Shown here piece by piece: positions 18,090 through 26,725 of a DNA stretch of 64,000 bases (its first letter is position 1; every line of letters starts with the position of its first letter). Made by a program: the position numbers and the translations under genes. The notes under the pieces are model-generated. The model was not told the DNA's origin. It did not search any database and saw nothing but the letters and a program-made list of their open reading frames with translations. Source of the DNA: Pandoraea horticolens (GTDB lineage: Bacteria; Pseudomonadota; Gammaproteobacteria; Burkholderiales; Burkholderiaceae); NCBI RefSeq assembly GCF_902459555.1, contig NZ_CABPSM010000006.1, positions 62,001 to 126,000 on the forward strand, read 5' to 3'.

Positions 18090-19218
18090 GATCATGACCA
18101 TTCTGGGCACCCGCCCGGAACTCATCAAGATGAGTCGCGTCATCGCCGAGTTCGAGCGTTACACGACGCACGTTCTGGTGCATACGGGTCAGAACTTCGA
18201 TTACGAACTCAATCAGATCTTTTTCGACGATCTGGGCATCCGTAAGCCGGACCATTTCCTTAATACTGCCGGCGCGACACCGGCAGAAACCATCGCACGC
18301 GTCATCGAGTCTGCGGACAGGGTGATCGAGCTTGAGAAGCCCGACGCCATCATGTTGTACGGCGACACCAATTCGGGCCTCGCAGTCATTCCCGCGAAAC
18401 GCCGCAAGGTCCCTGTGTTCCATATGGAAGCCGGCAATCGCTGCTTCGATCAGCGCGTGCCCGAAGAACTCAACCGGAAAGTGCTGGACCATCTGTCGGA
18501 CATCAACATGGTTCTCACCGAACGGGCGCGCGCTTACTTGCTCGACGAAGGCATTCGTCCGGAAACCATCTTCCGGACGGGTTCGCACATGTACGAGGTT
18601 CTCGAACATTACGCGGATGCCATTGAAAAATCCGACGTCTTGGCGCGGCAGGCACTGACGTCCCGGCAATATTTCATCGTCAGTGCGCATCGTGAAGAGA
18701 ACGTCGATTCGCCTGAAGCGCTCAACGACCTGCTCGATACGCTGATCGCGCTGCACGAGCAGTACGGCTATCCGGTACTGGTCTCGACTCATCCGCGCAC
18801 GCGCATCCGTCTGGAACAGTTGGGACGTGAATTGCCGACGAACGGCGTGACATTCGCCAAGCCCTTCGGGTTCATCGACTACATCAAGCTGCAACGCGAG
18901 GCATTCTGTGTGCTCTCGGACAGCGGCACGATTACCGAGGAAGCGTCGTTGCTGAATCTGCCGGCCATCATGATCCGAAACGCCCACGAACGTCCGGAAG
19001 GCATGGATGTGGGAACGTTGATTATGAGCGGTTTGCGCACGGAAGGCGTGCTGAACGCGGTGCGTGTCGTCACTGACGGGTTCTCTTCCGACAAGCGTCG
19101 GACGTTGCCGGTGAGCGACTACAATAATCCGAACGTCTCGACTCAGGTTCTGCGCATCGTCCTGAGCTACATCGATTACATCAATCGGACTGTCTGGCAC
19201 AAGCCGGGCGTCGCGTAA
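18082..19218 (+). CDS. fnlC: UDP-N-acetyl sugar 2-epimerase (FnlC/CapG/WbvD type)
   Basis: This 378-residue non-hydrolysing 2-epimerase begins KIMTILGTRPELIKMSRVI. It carries HTGQNFDYEL, the MEAGNRCFDQRVPEE segment, SAHREENVD and CVLSDSGTITEEASLL, all typical of the WecB superfamily. The NRCFDQRVPEE variant fits the FnlC/CapG branch more than WecB itself. It epimerises C2 of the 6-deoxy-L intermediate, giving UDP-L-FucNAc or UDP-L-QuiNAc depending on the reductase. It ends the rightward operon and is convergent, 28 bases away, with the chain-length gene. Confidence 0.88.
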   Translation: MPKIMTILGTRPELIKMSRVIAEFERYTTHVLVHTGQNFDYELNQIFFDDLGIRKPDHFLNTAGATPAETIARVIESADRVIELEKPDAIMLYGDTNSGLAVIPAKRRKVPVFHMEAGNRCFDQRVPEELNRKVLDHLSDINMVLTERARAYLLDEGIRPETIFRTGSHMYEVLEHYADAIEKSDVLARQALTSRQYFIVSAHREENVDSPEALNDLLDTLIALHEQYGYPVLVSTHPRTRIRLEQLGRELPTNGVTFAKPFGFIDYIKLQREAFCVLSDSGTITEEASLLNLPAIMIRNAHERPEGMDVGTLIMSGLRTEGVLNAVRVVTDGFSSDKRRTLPVSDYNNPNVSTQVLRIVLSYIDYINRTVWHKPGVA

Positions 19219-19246
19219 ACTCGACCCCCGACAAGCGAATCAATGG

Positions 19247-20092
19247 TCAGCGGGCGACGGATTTGCGTTGCGCGCTGGCCCGCATATCCAGTCCTACAGC
19301 ACAAAGCAAGCCCAGCAGCACGCCCAGAATCAGCCCTCCCGCGACGAACTTGATACGGCCAGCGGACACCTTCGTGACTAGCGGAGCGCCGTCGTCAATC
19401 GCTTGGCTTGCATAGGTCTCGGTCGAACGCAGGCTCCGCTGCAACTTCTCCGACCTCTTGCGCGCATCATCAATCTGCGCATCCGTCCGATCAATCATGT
19501 CCTTAAGAATCAGGACCTCGGCCAACTGCGGCTTTAGGGTGCCGTCGGCCACGCCCTTCATATAGACGGACCACGAGTCACGCTGCTTGACGGCACGCTC
19601 CAGCGCCTGGTCGGCGGATGCTGCATCGCTACGCAAACGCTCTTCGGCGTCGGAAATCTTGTCGTTTTGCGCCTTGAGCATGACATCACGTGCCGCCGTG
19701 GCGTAACGCACCGCGTCTTCCGATGTTGGTCCCCGGACCGAAATCGCGACGAGATCGGTGCCGCGCGGCGCCGCTCTGAGCGACGCGCGCAACATATCGT
19801 CGCGCACCGGAGTGCCAGCGGTCCTGACCACGCGCTGCGCAAAACCCGCCGTGCCGACACGCTCCACCGCATTCGGAAGCGGCTCGATCAACTCGTTGCC
19901 AACGCGGCCGATCATGACGATCGACGTGCCTTCCCAGGCCTGCGGCGCGATGCGGCTTACGCCAAACCCCGCAATCCCGCCAACGACAGCGACGACGGAA
20001 ATGAGTACGACATGCCTGCCGATGAACCTCAATACATCGGTCAGCGCAACATCGCCATCCGAGCGGTTGTCCAAATTTGATTCGACCTGCAT
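19247..20092 (-). CDS. Wzz-like polysaccharide chain-length determinant
   Basis: This is a 281-residue inner-membrane protein with an N-terminal helix at about 23-46 (FIGRHVVLISVVAVVGGIAG), a long periplasmic region rich in charged helices (about 47-245) and a C-terminal helix at about 248-269. That is the two-helix layout of Wzz/PCP-1 proteins. There is no kinase domain. It would set the length of the Wzy-made polymer. GGAAG lies about 8 bases before the chosen ATG; in-frame sequence further upstream crosses an 8-bp repeat and is not protein-like. It is separated from the rest of the locus by convergent orientation. Confidence 0.83.
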   Translation of the reverse strand: MQVESNLDNRSDGDVALTDVLRFIGRHVVLISVVAVVGGIAGFGVSRIAPQAWEGTSIVMIGRVGNELIEPLPNAVERVGTAGFAQRVVRTAGTPVRDDMLRASLRAAPRGTDLVAISVRGPTSEDAVRYATAARDVMLKAQNDKISDAEERLRSDAASADQALERAVKQRDSWSVYMKGVADGTLKPQLAEVLILKDMIDRTDAQIDDARKRSEKLQRSLRSTETYASQAIDDGAPLVTKVSAGRIKFVAGGLILGVLLGLLCAVGLDMRASAQRKSVAR

Positions 20093-20143
20093 AGAGAATT
20101 CTTCCGTTCTCGTTGATCCGTACAATGTACCGTATCGGCTTCC

Positions 20144-20175
20144 GGCACACTGGCACACCGGCACACCGGCACGCA
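20144..20175. repeat. 8-bp tandem repeat (about four units) upstream of the wzz-like gene
   Basis: Units read GGCACACT, GGCACACC, GGCACACC, GGCACGCA. They lie 52-83 bases upstream of the wzz-like ATG and between the oxygenase stop and that ATG, the likely promoter or leader. A change in copy number would alter promoter spacing or leader length. Confidence 0.75.
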
Positions 20176-20234
20176 CGGATGGATAGGCAGACTGTGGCAT
20201 ACCCGGCCATCGGGTCGGGCATGCGGTGCTTGTA

Positions 20235-21044
20235 TTACTTGCGAGCTTCGTCTTTCCCGCGACCAAAGCCGAGCAACTTGGAAACCGTGTTGCGCAGCGC
20301 GTTGTCGACGGCGCCGATGGCACGCTTAGCGTGCTCTTCCGGCCGGCCCGTAAACGAGGTGACGTGGAAATAGTCGGAATTATCGGGAGAGATTTCCGAG
20401 AAGAAGTAGTTCGACACGCAGCAACGCGGTCCAGGCACCGTCACCGGACTGACCGAATGCCAAGAGTCCTTGTTCGTCTCCATCACGACGAGACGATTGA
20501 ACTTGGACACCAGCGTCTTGGGGACCTTGCAATCTGCATCCCAGAGTTCGAAGTTACCGCCATTCGACATCTCCCAATCCGGGGTGACGTAGTAAAGCAG
20601 GTTCAGGCGGCGATAGCGATCACGACTGGCATCGTGACTGTTGTCGATATGAGGATTCAGGAAGTCGCCCTCGAACATCATCGACAGACCGCCAGCATAC
20701 AGGCTCGGATCAGGTTCGATGCGATCGAACTGGACAATGTCTGCAACCAGCTTGACCGTCTCAGGGTCCTGGAAGGCAAACGTGATGGCACCCAAAATCG
20801 GATCGTATTGCTCGATCTTGGCAGACGTTCGCTTCTTTTCCCTGAAGGACTCACGGCTGTAAAAGCCGTCGGCACTCTTGGGAAACGCGTCGTAAATGGC
20901 GTGCGCGATGTTTTCCGGAAGGAGGCCGTCGATGACGAAGTGACGCGTAGGCGTATCTTCGGGGTTCTGCCACTGGGCTTCGATATTAGCCCGCTCCGAA
21001 GTCAGCTTCCCTGTGATCAAACCGACAATTTCGTCTTTCGTCAT
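20235..21044 (-). CDS. 2-oxoglutarate/Fe(II)-dependent oxygenase, substrate unknown
   Basis: The 269-residue double-stranded beta-helix protein has an HxD pair at H132/D134 (NPHIDNSHD), a distal H196 (SWHSVSPV) and R207 as the probable 2-oxoglutarate binder. Between them lies LNLLYYVTPDWEMSNGGNFELWD, typical of the 2OG-Fe(II) oxygenase 3 / prolyl-4-hydroxylase-like group. The full metal set suggests an active enzyme. It lies at the end of the glycan locus, upstream of and in the same direction as the wzz-like gene, so hydroxylation or chain capping of a sugar or lipid is possible but unproven. The start is chosen at the first ATG of the conserved region; longer in-frame sequence runs back through the tRNA gene. 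Confidence 0.78.
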   Translation of the reverse strand: MTKDEIVGLITGKLTSERANIEAQWQNPEDTPTRHFVIDGLLPENIAHAIYDAFPKSADGFYSRESFREKKRTSAKIEQYDPILGAITFAFQDPETVKLVADIVQFDRIEPDPSLYAGGLSMMFEGDFLNPHIDNSHDASRDRYRRLNLLYYVTPDWEMSNGGNFELWDADCKVPKTLVSKFNRLVVMETNKDSWHSVSPVTVPGPRCCVSNYFFSEISPDNSDYFHVTSFTGRPEEHAKRAIGAVDNALRNTVSKLLGFGRGKDEARK

Positions 21045-21195
21045 AGCGTGCAAAGGTCCAAGAAATCGATGGGGGGATTGTACCGCGACGCTCACCGCGA
21101 CAACGCTCACTCGGATGACGAAAAAACAGGAAGGGCGAATCGGTACCGCATCTGCAGCAGATGCCTTGCAGAAACGTCCATCTCGAAGGCCGTAG

Positions 21196-21271
<76 letters not shown>

Positions 21272-21352
21272 ACACGAAGCTACGATTATAGCGGTTTTTC
21301 CCGAACCCGCGAGCAGCCGACAAATTTGCTCGGGATTTCGGAACTTCTCCCC

Positions 21353-23062
21353 TCAGGTAGCCCCAAGATTCCCCTTCATCCCCTTAATGGACGGGACTTT
21401 CGGGGCCTTCGCGACCACCGTTTTCTGCGCGCGCAGATACCGCGCCACCACGTCCCATACCGGCTCGCCCTGCGCCCCCTCGGCCACCGGCGCCCAGCCG
21501 GCCACCTTGTACGTCTTGCCCGCCTCGATCAGCTTGCCGTTCAGACGCATGTCCGTAATGCGCTGCCCCATCGGCGCCATCGGATCGATCGTGTAGTCCA
21601 TGCCGCCCACGCGCACCATATCCCCCCCCTGCTGGTAGTACGGATCGGGATTGAACAGGTTATCGGCCACGTCCTCGAGCACCGTCTTGATCGTCTCGCC
21701 GGTCATCGGCGTAAGCGTCGTATACGGATAGGTGACAGCCGTCTGGTCGAGCAGTTGCTCCATCGTGATCGTCGCGCCCGGCAGCAGTGACGTTCCCCAA
21801 CGGAAGCCCGGCGAAAAGCCGATTTCGGCGTCCTTCTCGGCCATCACGGCGTCGAGCAGCAACTGGTCGAACGTCCCGTTGAAGTTGCCCCGGCGGTACA
21901 GCACGCCCTCCGTCACCGCCAGCGGCTCCGCCAGCTTCGCGGCGAACGGCGCGCGCACGCGCTCGATGAGCGCCTGCATCTGCGCATCTGCCGGCAACAG
22001 GTTGGCAAAGACCGGCAGCAACTTGTAACGGAAGTCCACCGGCTTGCCGCCCTTCACATCGAAGTCGAGCACCGCCAGAAACTTCCCGTTCGAACCGGCA
22101 TTGGTGACGAGTGTCTTACCGCCAGCGTTGTCCACGACAACGGGCTTCGGCACGCCATCGTGCGTGTGACCGCCCATGATCGCGTCGATGCCGCGCACGC
22201 GCGACGCCAACTTCAGGTCCACGTCCATGCCGTTGTGCGACAGCACGACCACGACCTGCGCGCCCTTACCGCGCACCTCGTTGACCATCGACTGCAAGCG
22301 CTCTTCCTGAATCCCGAAGGTCCAATCCGGCACAAAGTAGCGCGGGTTCGCAATCGGCGTGTACGGAAACGCTTGTCCGATGATCGCCACAGGCACGCCG
22401 TTCATTGTCTTGATCGTGTACGGCGCGAAGACCGGATCGCCGAAATCGTTCGTCTGCACGTTCTGCGCGACGAAGTCGATCTTGCCCTTGAGTTGCTCCT
22501 CGACGACGGACTTCACGCGATCCGCCCCGTACGTGAATTCCCAGTGCGCCGTCATGACATCGACACCCAACGCGAGCGTGGCGTCGACCATGTCCTGACC
22601 CTTCGTCCACATGGCCGTGCCGGAGCCTTGCCACGTGTCGCCGCCGTCGAGCAACAGTGCGCCAGGGCGCGACGCCTTCATGCGCTTGACCAGTGTAGCC
22701 AGATGCGCAAACCCGCCGACCTTGCCATACGTGCGCGTCGCCGCCGCGAAGTCGAGATACGTGAACGCATACGCCTCAGGCGTGCCGGGACGCAGACCAT
22801 ACGCCTTCAGGAATGCCTCGCCCACCAGATGCGGCGGCTTGTTCGCCTGCTCGCCAATCCCCAGATTGACGCTCGGCTCGCGGAAATAAATCGGCAACAA
22901 CTGCGCGTGGCAGTCGGTAAAGTGCAGCAGATGCACATTGCCGAATTTCGGCAGATCGTAGAACGCCGCAGCCGCCTTGGCCGCCACCGTTTCGTGACGC
23001 GACAGCGCCATCCCACCGGCCGCCGCCACCGCCAACACCTGCATGAACTCGCGTCGATTCAT
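21353..23062 (-). CDS. soxB: Thiosulfohydrolase SoxB
   Basis: This 569-residue periplasmic enzyme has a Tat-like leader (NRREFMQVLAVAAAGG) and a 5'-nucleotidase-family metallo-fold. Metal ligands are visible in HLLHFTDCHAQL (D50, H52), LLDGGDTWQGSG, SHNGMD and GGHTHDG. SoxB removes sulfate from SoxY-bound cysteine-S-sulfonate using two manganese ions. Length and motifs match the family. A GGAGA site precedes the ATG. It is the last gene of the leftward sox cluster, 64 bases after soxW. Confidence 0.95.
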   Translation of the reverse strand: MNRREFMQVLAVAAAGGMALSRHETVAAKAAAAFYDLPKFGNVHLLHFTDCHAQLLPIYFREPSVNLGIGEQANKPPHLVGEAFLKAYGLRPGTPEAYAFTYLDFAAATRTYGKVGGFAHLATLVKRMKASRPGALLLDGGDTWQGSGTAMWTKGQDMVDATLALGVDVMTAHWEFTYGADRVKSVVEEQLKGKIDFVAQNVQTNDFGDPVFAPYTIKTMNGVPVAIIGQAFPYTPIANPRYFVPDWTFGIQEERLQSMVNEVRGKGAQVVVVLSHNGMDVDLKLASRVRGIDAIMGGHTHDGVPKPVVVDNAGGKTLVTNAGSNGKFLAVLDFDVKGGKPVDFRYKLLPVFANLLPADAQMQALIERVRAPFAAKLAEPLAVTEGVLYRRGNFNGTFDQLLLDAVMAEKDAEIGFSPGFRWGTSLLPGATITMEQLLDQTAVTYPYTTLTPMTGETIKTVLEDVADNLFNPDPYYQQGGDMVRVGGMDYTIDPMAPMGQRITDMRLNGKLIEAGKTYKVAGWAPVAEGAQGEPVWDVVARYLRAQKTVVAKAPKVPSIKGMKGNLGAT

Positions 23063-23126
23063 TTCGTCTCCGTGGCACGCGCACGACGTGGCGCGCCTGC
23101 ATTGTCATTCTTCGAATTCGGTTCGC

Positions 23127-23657
23127 TTACTTGCCCGCGTAATCCGCAAGCGCCGCCACATCTTCGCCAAACATCTCGCCCACTTCCTTGCGCAGCACCT
23201 TGCCGTTGCGGCCGATGACATACAGCTCCGGCAGTCCGCGACGCTTGCCCAGCGCCGCCTGCCACGCCTCGTTCTCCATGCCTGCGGGGAACGTATAGCC
23301 ATGCGTCTTCAGATAGTCGGCGGCTTCCTGCGGTTTCTTGTCGATGGAGAGGGTGATGATCTGGATCGGCTTGCCGCGCGTGGCTTCGTAGAGCTTCTGC
23401 AGATGCGGGTTCTGCTGCGCGCAGAACGGGCACCACGACGCCCAGTACTCGACGATGACCGTGCGGCCCTTGAACGCGCTGGCGGGCAACGTCTTGCCAT
23501 CGAGCAACGCGAGCGACGGCAGCACGACGGTATCGCCAACCTCCAACGCCTGTGCGGGCCACGCTGTGGCCATCAACCCCGCGCCCAGCACGGCGGCCAA
23601 CACCCGCCGTCGCGCACGCGTGCCGACGTGAAAAATAGAAAAACTCAGGGATTTCAT
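23127..23657 (-). CDS. soxW: Periplasmic thioredoxin-like protein SoxW
   Basis: The 176-residue protein has a basic, hydrophobic signal segment (about residues 15-38, ending AQA). A TlpA/thioredoxin domain with YWASWCPFCAQQ (redox CPFC) follows, then the cis-Pro region near PIQIITLSID. SoxW keeps Sox cysteines reduced, normally taking electrons from the membrane protein SoxV/CcdA, which is not coded in this window. I chose the Met at 23657 because it starts the signal peptide; an in-frame start at 23690 would add 11 residues. Confidence 0.85.
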   Translation of the reverse strand: MKSLSFSIFHVGTRARRRVLAAVLGAGLMATAWPAQALEVGDTVVLPSLALLDGKTLPASAFKGRTVIVEYWASWCPFCAQQNPHLQKLYEATRGKPIQIITLSIDKKPQEAADYLKTHGYTFPAGMENEAWQAALGKRRGLPELYVIGRNGKVLRKEVGEMFGEDVAALADYAGK

Positions 23658-23733
23658 GCTTGCGACACTCCGGAAGCAGGCGGCGACCATCGATCAGACG
23701 GATCTCCGGTCGCCTGCCGGAACGGCGGTGGTG

Positions 23734-24384
23734 TTACTGATTCACAGGCGAAGCCGGGTCGAGCAACAGCGCCATGACGTCCTTCAACTGCTGCTCCGTC
23801 AGAATGCCCGCCGCGCCGAAACGCGGCATGTTCGAGCAAGCCATATAGCTGTGCGAGTCGTAGACCTTCGCCCACGTGTACTTGACCACCTCGGGCGAAT
23901 CGCCGCGCAGCTTGCCGTAGTTGTACAGCGAAGGGCCGATGTTGCCGAACGAGATCTCGCTCTTGGTCAACTGGTGGCACGCGTAGCAATTGCCGCCGTT
24001 GACGGTGTCTGCCTTGTCGGTGAACTGCATGCCGCGGCCGTTCTGCGCCACCTTCTCGCCTTCCTTCCAGTCGCCGAGATACTTGCCGTCGGCCGGCGCC
24101 TTGACGTTCGCCAGTTCGACCTTTTGCAGACGCTCCGCAATCTTCGCGGGCATCGGCTTGACCGCGTACTGCGTGCACAGCTTCTGCAATTCACTCTGAT
24201 CGATGCGATCGAGCTGAGCAATGCCCGAGGGGCGGAACGAGTCGCGCAACACCTGCACGACAGCGGCATCGGTCGAGCCGGTGACGAGCTTCACGCCCTC
24301 GCCCTGTGCGAACGCCATGCCGACGACGAGTGCCCCGGCCGCTGCCAGCGCAACGCTCGTCGCGCGCAATGCGAATGATTTCAT
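23734..24384 (-). CDS. soxX: Sulfur-oxidising c-type cytochrome SoxX
   Basis: The 216-residue protein has a signal peptide ending about residue 26 (GMAFAQ). It has one haem site, CYACH at 133-137, with a probable axial Met186 in SNMPRFG. The ASGIAQLDRIDQSE-like segment and GDWKEGEKVAQNGRGMQFTD are typical of SoxX. With SoxA it forms the SoxAX cytochrome that joins thiosulfate to the SoxY cysteine and accepts two electrons. Its start lies 20 bases after the soxA stop. Confidence 0.92.
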   Translation of the reverse strand: MKSFALRATSVALAAAGALVVGMAFAQGEGVKLVTGSTDAAVVQVLRDSFRPSGIAQLDRIDQSELQKLCTQYAVKPMPAKIAERLQKVELANVKAPADGKYLGDWKEGEKVAQNGRGMQFTDKADTVNGGNCYACHQLTKSEISFGNIGPSLYNYGKLRGDSPEVVKYTWAKVYDSHSYMACSNMPRFGAAGILTEQQLKDVMALLLDPASPVNQ

Positions 24385-24403
24385 GGGTGTGCCTCGTGAT
24401 CGG

Positions 24404-25276
24404 TCAGCGCTTCAGGCCGGGGGCGTCCATCTTGCCGCCGTTGGCCATCACACCGAGGAACGTAATCAGATCGACGGACGCCTGCGAACCGAAATTCAGC
24501 TCGGGCAAACGCTGTTGACGGAAGCAGTCGTACATCCGCCACTGCATCGTGCGCAGCGCACCCTGCGAGACACGATAGCCCGGCCAGGTCGCAAACGCCT
24601 GACGCGCCGCTGCGGGCTTGGTCAGGTTCGGCAGATCCTGAAGGCGAATGCGCTTGTCGTCGGCCCCATGGCACGACGCGCACGAGAAGTCGTACGGACC
24701 GGCACGGTAATAGAAGATCTTCTGGCCACGCGCGTACGCTTCCTTCTCTTCCTTGCGCGACTGCGGCACATGGATGAGTGCACCTCGCGACTGACCGGCC
24801 ACATAGGCGGTGAGCGACTCGAGATCGGTCGGGTCCTGGCCTTCCTTGGAGAACGGCTGCTTGATGACGTCTGCCCGCTTGAAGCCCTGCAGATTCACCA
24901 TGCACTCGACGATGCGCGACTCGGCGTCGAGCACGCGTTTCGTATCGGGGAAGTAGCGCGGCAGTTGCGCGTAGGCGTCTTTCACGACCCCGGCGCCGAG
25001 GCCCAGGTCGCACTGCGCGAGCGAGACGTTGTTCGGGCCGCGCGGCGTTTTCCAGAGTTCCTCGCCGCGCATTTCGATCAGTTCTGCGGGGTTGCCGTCG
25101 GCGAGCATCTCGCGATATTGCGCGATGGCGTCGGCCGTCGAGCTGTCGGCAGCGAATACGGCGGCGACGGGGGCGCTAGCACCCGCAATGGCGAGCATGC
25201 CGCCGAGCACAGTCCGACGCAGCCATGCTGCGTGACGTGGGGTGCTCACCCGTGCGCTATGTTGCGCCTCAAGCAT
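24404..25276 (-). CDS. soxA: L-cysteine S-thiosulfotransferase subunit SoxA (single haem)
   Basis: This 290-residue exported cytochrome has a signal segment around residues 20-43. One haem motif, CASCH at 199-203, is present. The N-terminal domain carries C89 and C125 without CxxCH, so the first haem of dihaem SoxA proteins is absent and probably replaced by a disulfide. C251 in RMYDCFRQQR is the conserved active-site cysteine that becomes persulfidated and ligates the catalytic haem. A GAGGAGA site precedes the ATG. It works with SoxX downstream. Confidence 0.93.
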   Translation of the reverse strand: MLEAQHSARVSTPRHAAWLRRTVLGGMLAIAGASAPVAAVFAADSSTADAIAQYREMLADGNPAELIEMRGEELWKTPRGPNNVSLAQCDLGLGAGVVKDAYAQLPRYFPDTKRVLDAESRIVECMVNLQGFKRADVIKQPFSKEGQDPTDLESLTAYVAGQSRGALIHVPQSRKEEKEAYARGQKIFYYRAGPYDFSCASCHGADDKRIRLQDLPNLTKPAAARQAFATWPGYRVSQGALRTMQWRMYDCFRQQRLPELNFGSQASVDLITFLGVMANGGKMDAPGLKR

Positions 25277-25362
25277 CTGACTCTCCTCTGTGTGGGGTTG
25301 TTCGGCGCGTCGTGGGGAGGCTCCCCGTCAGCGCCACCGCGCACTTCCCGGCATTCGCTCCG

Positions 25363-25674
25363 TCAGGCGATGGTCGCCTCGTCGGTACGCGAGTCGCCCT
25401 TGTTGTCGGTCCACGTCACCGTGACCTTATCGCCCTTCTTGCCGCCTTTGAACTTGAACGACATGAACGGATCTTTCGACACCGCCGGCCCCCATTCAGC
25501 CGTCAGCACCGTCTTGCCGTTGCAGGTGACCGCGACCGTCTGGATGAAGTGCGCAGGGACGATGTTACCGGAAGCGTCTTTGCGTTGACCGGTTTCCATG
25601 ATGTGGCTCATCAGCACCTTGACCTCGACGACACCGCCGGCCTCGGTTGCGCGAATGCGCATCGGATTACCCAT
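25363..25674 (-). CDS. soxZ: Sulfur carrier partner SoxZ
   Basis: The 103-residue protein has no signal peptide. It begins NPMRIRATEAGGVVEVKVLMSHIMETGQRKD and contains HFIQTVAVTCNGKTVL and FKGGKKGDKVTVTWTDNKGD, all diagnostic of SoxZ. It pairs with SoxY and is exported with it through the SoxY Tat leader. AGGAG lies upstream of the ATG, and it follows soxY by 34 bases. Confidence 0.94.
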   Translation of the reverse strand: MGNPMRIRATEAGGVVEVKVLMSHIMETGQRKDASGNIVPAHFIQTVAVTCNGKTVLTAEWGPAVSKDPFMSFKFKGGKKGDKVTVTWTDNKGDSRTDEATIA

Positions 25675-25708
25675 GTTGTGGCTCCTCTAGAGTTCTACGA
25701 TGCGCCGC

Positions 25709-26176
25709 TTAACCGCCGCAACCGCCCAACGTGACCTTGATTTCCTTCTCGGCCACGAGGTACTTGTTATCCGCCTTGACGAGTGCGTAGACCTTCGAGG
25801 TCTGCCCCATCTTCACACGCGTGGTGACCGACGGCTCGGTGCCGTCCGGAATGTCGAACGACGCGGCGAGCGTATTTGGATTCTTCTCAATCAGAATCGC
25901 GATCATTTGCGTATGCGGTGCCTTGCTCGTCACCGCCACCGGCACGACCGCACCGTTCTCGGCAATGTCGGGAGCGGTCAGCACGACCAGGTCGCTGGGG
26001 CTCGCGCTCGTGCCGCCAAGCGCCTTGACCGTATCGGCCACGCTCCGGGTCGCAAACGCCGCCTTGTTCCATTCCACCTGTGCCGCGCGGGCCTCTTCGG
26101 GCTTGATCAGCCCGGCGGCCACCGCCAGTCCCATTACCGCGGAAAACCGCAGCATGTCGCGTCGCTGTTGGTTCAT
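25709..26176 (-). CDS. soxY: Sulfur carrier protein SoxY
   Basis: The 155-residue protein has a Tat-type leader (RRDMLRFSAVMGLAVAAG) and ends in the swinging-arm sequence LGGCGG, where C153 carries the sulfur intermediates during Sox catalysis. Every other Sox enzyme acts on this cysteine. It is followed at once by soxZ, its structural partner, as in most sox operons. Confidence 0.95.
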   Translation of the reverse strand: MNQQRRDMLRFSAVMGLAVAAGLIKPEEARAAQVEWNKAAFATRSVADTVKALGGTSASPSDLVVLTAPDIAENGAVVPVAVTSKAPHTQMIAILIEKNPNTLAASFDIPDGTEPSVTTRVKMGQTSKVYALVKADNKYLVAEKEIKVTLGGCGG

Positions 26177-26312
26177 CTCTGTGTATTTCCTTCTCTGAAG
26201 GCCGCCGATGCGAAATGTGCTGAAGACACCTGTCGCACCGGCCGCCGTTCGCTCGCCCGATCTGCCACCCGATCATGCATGGCGGCCGGCCGGCGAGCCC
26301 CCTGCCCCGGTA

Positions 26313-26642
26313 TTACTTCGCCGGGGCGCCGGCCAGAACCCACTCAACGAGGATCTTGGCATCGGCATCCGACATGCTCGGGTGCGCTGGCATCGGAATC
26401 GGACCCCAGACGCCCGAACCGCCGCCCTTCACCTTCTTCACCAGCTTGGCCACAGCGTCCTTGTCGCCCTTGTACTTGGCAGCGACATCCTGATAAGACG
26501 GGCCCACGAGCTTCTTGTCGACGGCGTGGCAACCCATACAGGCGTTGGCACCCGCGAGCTTGGTCGCCGCTGCGACATCGACACCGGCGTGCGCCAGCGA
26601 GGTGCCGGCCAGCATGGCCGCAGCGATCAGCATCTTCTTCAT
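26313..26642 (-). CDS. Small class I cytochrome c in the sox cluster
   Basis: This 109-residue periplasmic cytochrome has a signal peptide (about 1-19), a haem site CMGCH at 35-39 and axial Met84 in PIPMPAHP. The layout is that of cytochrome c551/c552. The C-terminal haem domain of the adjacent SoxD is strikingly similar (GSMPMPPQAQV...VDWIL against GPIPMPAHPSM...VEWVL), so one may derive from the other. It probably carries electrons from SoxAX/SoxCD to the oxidase. SoxE-type cytochromes occupy a similar role in other Sox clusters, but those are often dihaem. Confidence 0.87.
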   Translation of the reverse strand: MKKMLIAAAMLAGTSLAHAGVDVAAATKLAGANACMGCHAVDKKLVGPSYQDVAAKYKGDKDAVAKLVKKVKGGGSGVWGPIPMPAHPSMSDADAKILVEWVLAGAPAK

Positions 26643-26725
26643 CGTATCTCCTTCGATTTGTGTAGGGGACGGGGGTCCTGCGGTGGCCTGACAACCCTGG
26701 CGCATCCGTCGGACACCCTGCCCGC

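Noticed and set aside
24404-25276. SoxA as a dihaem protein.
   Set aside because: Only one CxxCH (199-203) exists; C89 and C125 are not followed by the CH of a haem site.
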